Source: Acidobacteriota bacterium
Lineage (GTDB): Bacteria; Acidobacteriota; Terriglobia; Terriglobales; Acidobacteriaceae
Assembly (NCBI GenBank): GCA_023441255.1
Contig: JAEZPW010000354.1
Span: 1-22,737 of the forward strand
DNA: 22,737 nt
Reading direction: 5' to 3'
The number at the start of each line of letters is the position of its first letter. Position 1 is the first letter of the stretch. The position numbers and the translations under genes are program-made. The notes under the pieces are model-generated. The model ran no database searches, was not told the origin of the DNA, and worked only from the letters and a program-made list of their open reading frames with translations. Shown piece by piece: positions 21,281 to 22,737 of the stretch.

Positions 21281-21625
21281 CTACTTCTTCTGTTGCAGCC
21301 GACGGATGTAGTTGACCAACCCATGCACCTGATCTTCGTTCAGCCCGGTGTAAAGAAAACTGTGCGGATATTTCTTATGTTTCACACCGCGTCCGATCGA
21401 CTCGAACATTTCCTGGTCCGTCATCTCCACAATTTCCTTCTCGCGCAGATCCGATGCTCCAATCTTCTTGCCCGCCGCAGTCCTCGCGGTCCCATCATTG
21501 CCGTGGCAGGTGGCGCACTTGCTGTTGAAAATTGCCGCGCTGTCCTGCGCTGCAACAGAAATGAAGGAGGTCACCGCCAAAACGCCGGCGATGAACATGC
21601 TCGAACGCATACGCATACGTATCAC
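21281..21625 (-). CDS. Small periplasmic cytochrome c, paralogue B (GTG start)
   Basis: The 114-residue product has a signal peptide (hydrophobic core about residues 10-25, cleavage near VAAQ) and one haem site, CATCH (Cys37, Cys40, His41). Met68 and Met73 are at the same positions as in paralogue A. GTG at 21625 is chosen: AGGGG lies about seven bases upstream, and this start gives exactly the same length and gap-free alignment with paralogue A. ATGs at 21616 and 21610 are alternatives. The two genes are in tandem with 200 bp between them, each with its own copy of the upstream blocks. The role is periplasmic electron transfer; why two copies are kept is unknown. Confidence 0.9.
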   Translation of the reverse strand: MIRMRMRSSMFIAGVLAVTSFISVAAQDSAAIFNSKCATCHGNDGTARTAAGKKIGASDLREKEIVEMTDQEMFESIGRGVKHKKYPHSFLYTGLNEDQVHGLVNYIRRLQQKK

Positions 21626-21659
21626 GGACACACCCCTGGTCTTGTGGAAAAGTGGGGCT

Positions 21660-21744
21660 ATTCTAGCCGGAAGCCCACAGGCCATCCACACGAACTAAGG
21701 GCGGCGGTATCACGGAGGTAATGGAAGGATACGGCCAAAGGTAA
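21660..21744 (-). promoter_or_regulatory. Duplicated promoter region of cytochrome paralogue B
   Basis: A TAGAAT -10 candidate (21665-21660, minus strand) lies 35 bp before the GTG. ATCACGGAGGTAA (21709-21721, plus strand) begins 49 bp from it, exactly as in paralogue A, and CCAAAGGTAA (21735-21744) 75 bp from it. No good -35 match to TTGACA is present, so an activator or an alternative sigma factor is possible. Confidence 0.55.
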
Positions 21745-21748
21745 TCGC

Positions 21749-21782
21749 AAAAGAAAACGGACGCTCCCTAAGGAGCATCCGT
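21749..21782 (-). terminator. Rho-independent terminator of the ATP-grasp/GNAT gene
   Basis: On the minus strand ACGGATGCTCC (21782-21772) pairs with GGAGCGTCCGT (21767-21757), an 11-bp stem with one U-G pair and a four-base loop. TTTTCTTTT follows. It lies 20 bp after the gene stop and separates it from the cytochrome pair. Confidence 0.85.
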
Positions 21783-21802
21783 CCAAACGAACTCTGAGTC
21801 AG

Positions 21803-22737
21803 CTACTTCAGGTTCAGCGTGGCATGGGTCAGCGTATCGCTCACCCTGCTGATCTGGAAGCCAAGACGCTTGCAGATTGCTGCCATGTCTACGTTCTCAG
21901 CCAGCATGTTGCAGAAGACTTGGCTGAGTCCTTCGTTGCGCGCGATCTCCAGGTTGCGCTTCATCAGCTCGGTGCCGATTCCCTTGTGGTGGTATTCGTC
22001 ACGGATGATGACGGCCGTCTCGGCCGATTTCGTCCCGTGTTCCTTGCTCATGCGTGACACGGCCACGACCTCGCCCTGTTCGTTCTCGACCACTAGCGCC
22101 ATTTCGCGATCGTAGTCAATGAAGCAGATGCGCGTCAGGCGCTCGTGCGCCGTGCGTTGCGAGAGTCCCAGCGGCTGGAAGTAGCGCATCGTCACCGTGC
22201 GCTCGCTCAGGTTTTGGTGGAACTGAACAATCGCCGGCTCATCTTCCGGACGGATCGGCCGGATTTTGAACTCGCTGCCGTCCTTCGCCTTCCACGTTCC
22301 TACATACTGGATGGGATACGGACGAATCGCCGTCTTCGGCAGCTTGTCTTCGGTCATCTCCGCACCGTGAACGACGACGCGTGCGTCCAGCGCCAGCAGA
22401 CGCTCCGGAGATGCCAGCAGCGGATTGATGTCCAGTTCCTTGATCCAGGGCTGTTCCACAATCAACTGGCTGAACCGAACGAGCAGGTCTTCCAGGGCTG
22501 CGAGGTCCACCGGCTTGCGTCCGCGAACGCCCTTCAGCGCCTTGTATATCTTCGTCTGCTCCATCATCCGACGCGCCAGCGTCGAGTTCAGCGGCGGAAG
22601 TCCGAGCGCGCTGTCCTTGTAGACCTCGACCAACTGCCCCCCTGAACCGAACAGCAGCACCGGCCCGAACTGTGCATCGAGTGATGAACCGAGGATCACC
22701 TCATAACCATCCAGCTTCGCCATCGGCTGCACGGTTA
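21803..22737 (-). CDS. ATP-grasp/GNAT protein acetyltransferase, PatZ-like (5' part outside window)
   Basis: Only the C-terminal 310 or so residues are visible; the frame is open to the window edge. The first part (GYEVILGSSLDAQFGPVLLF, then LPPLNSTLARRMMEQTKIYKAL, and ELDINPLLASPE) is the ATP-grasp domain of NDP-forming acyl-CoA synthetase-like proteins. From about residue 155 of the visible part (FKIRPIRPEDEPAI) a GNAT domain follows, with the acetyl-CoA loop HHKGIG and a closing AAICKRLGF. This fusion, about 900 residues in full, is typical of Pat/PatZ lysine acetyltransferases that acetylate proteins such as acetyl-CoA synthetase. The synthetase-like N-terminal domains expected upstream cannot be checked here. 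A terminator follows the gene. Confidence 0.88.
   Translation of the reverse strand, partial: TVQPMAKLDGYEVILGSSLDAQFGPVLLFGSGGQLVEVYKDSALGLPPLNSTLARRMMEQTKIYKALKGVRGRKPVDLAALEDLLVRFSQLIVEQPWIKELDINPLLASPERLLALDARVVVHGAEMTEDKLPKTAIRPYPIQYVGTWKAKDGSEFKIRPIRPEDEPAIVQFHQNLSERTVTMRYFQPLGLSQRTAHERLTRICFIDYDREMALVVENEQGEVVAVSRMSKEHGTKSAETAVIIRDEYHHKGIGTELMKRNLEIARNEGLSQVFCNMLAENVDMAAICKRLGFQISRVSDTLTHATLNLK

Overview
The window reads as chromosomal DNA of a GC-rich, Gram-negative soil-type bacterium, most likely an Acidobacteriota (Koribacter/Terriglobales-like). This is an inference from the gene families (large secreted glycosidases, a long multidomain PIG-L protein, DinB and Sel1 proteins with signal peptides, small CxxCH cytochromes), the codon and GC character, and the style of the intergenic repeats. 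No rRNA, tRNA, CRISPR array, transposase or phage gene is visible.

Layout. (1) 1-1922, plus strand: the 3' part of a DoxX-like membrane protein, translationally coupled to a membrane-anchored protein with two HMA-like, cysteine-containing modules. (2) 2028-16481: a carbohydrate block. On the minus strand, in transcription order, are a ROK-family sugar kinase, a 1040-residue secreted clan GH-A glycosidase and a small alpha/beta hydrolase. Divergent from the kinase is a secreted GH38 alpha-mannosidase. Then comes a minus-strand GH2 enzyme with the sequence hallmarks of exo-beta-D-glucosaminidases, divergent from a secreted PIG-L (LmbE-type) deacetylase with long C-terminal domains. (3) 16573-18773, plus strand: an APC-type permease and a secreted DinB-fold protein. 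(4) 18799-22737: a nine-repeat Sel1 protein (minus), a GNAT acetyltransferase (plus), two tandemly duplicated small cytochromes c (minus), and the 3' part of an ATP-grasp/GNAT protein acetyltransferase (minus, cut by the window edge).

How the genes may work together (inference). The carbohydrate block could take apart mannose- and glucosamine-containing glycans outside the cytoplasm: alpha-mannosidase, GH-A glycosidase, deacetylase and exo-glucosaminidase, with the ROK kinase phosphorylating the released sugar. The deacetylase and the glucosaminidase share a 171-bp divergent region. That region carries a perfect 16-bp palindrome of the kind bound by LacI-type repressors, just upstream of the glucosaminidase gene.

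The most unusual feature is a dispersed hairpin element with the core GTGCCCCAC...GTGGGG. One copy is the transcription terminator of the GH38 gene. One lies in frame in a predicted inter-domain linker of GH38, and one lies in reverse orientation in a linker of the GH-A glycosidase. A related copy splits the signal peptide of the PIG-L protein, and a weaker relative follows the GNAT gene. Other non-coding structure includes intergenic blocks with a 7-bp period (very clear at 10655-10731) and a 13-bp motif, ATCACGGAnGTAA, found three times. Two of those motif copies lie at identical positions upstream of the duplicated cytochromes.
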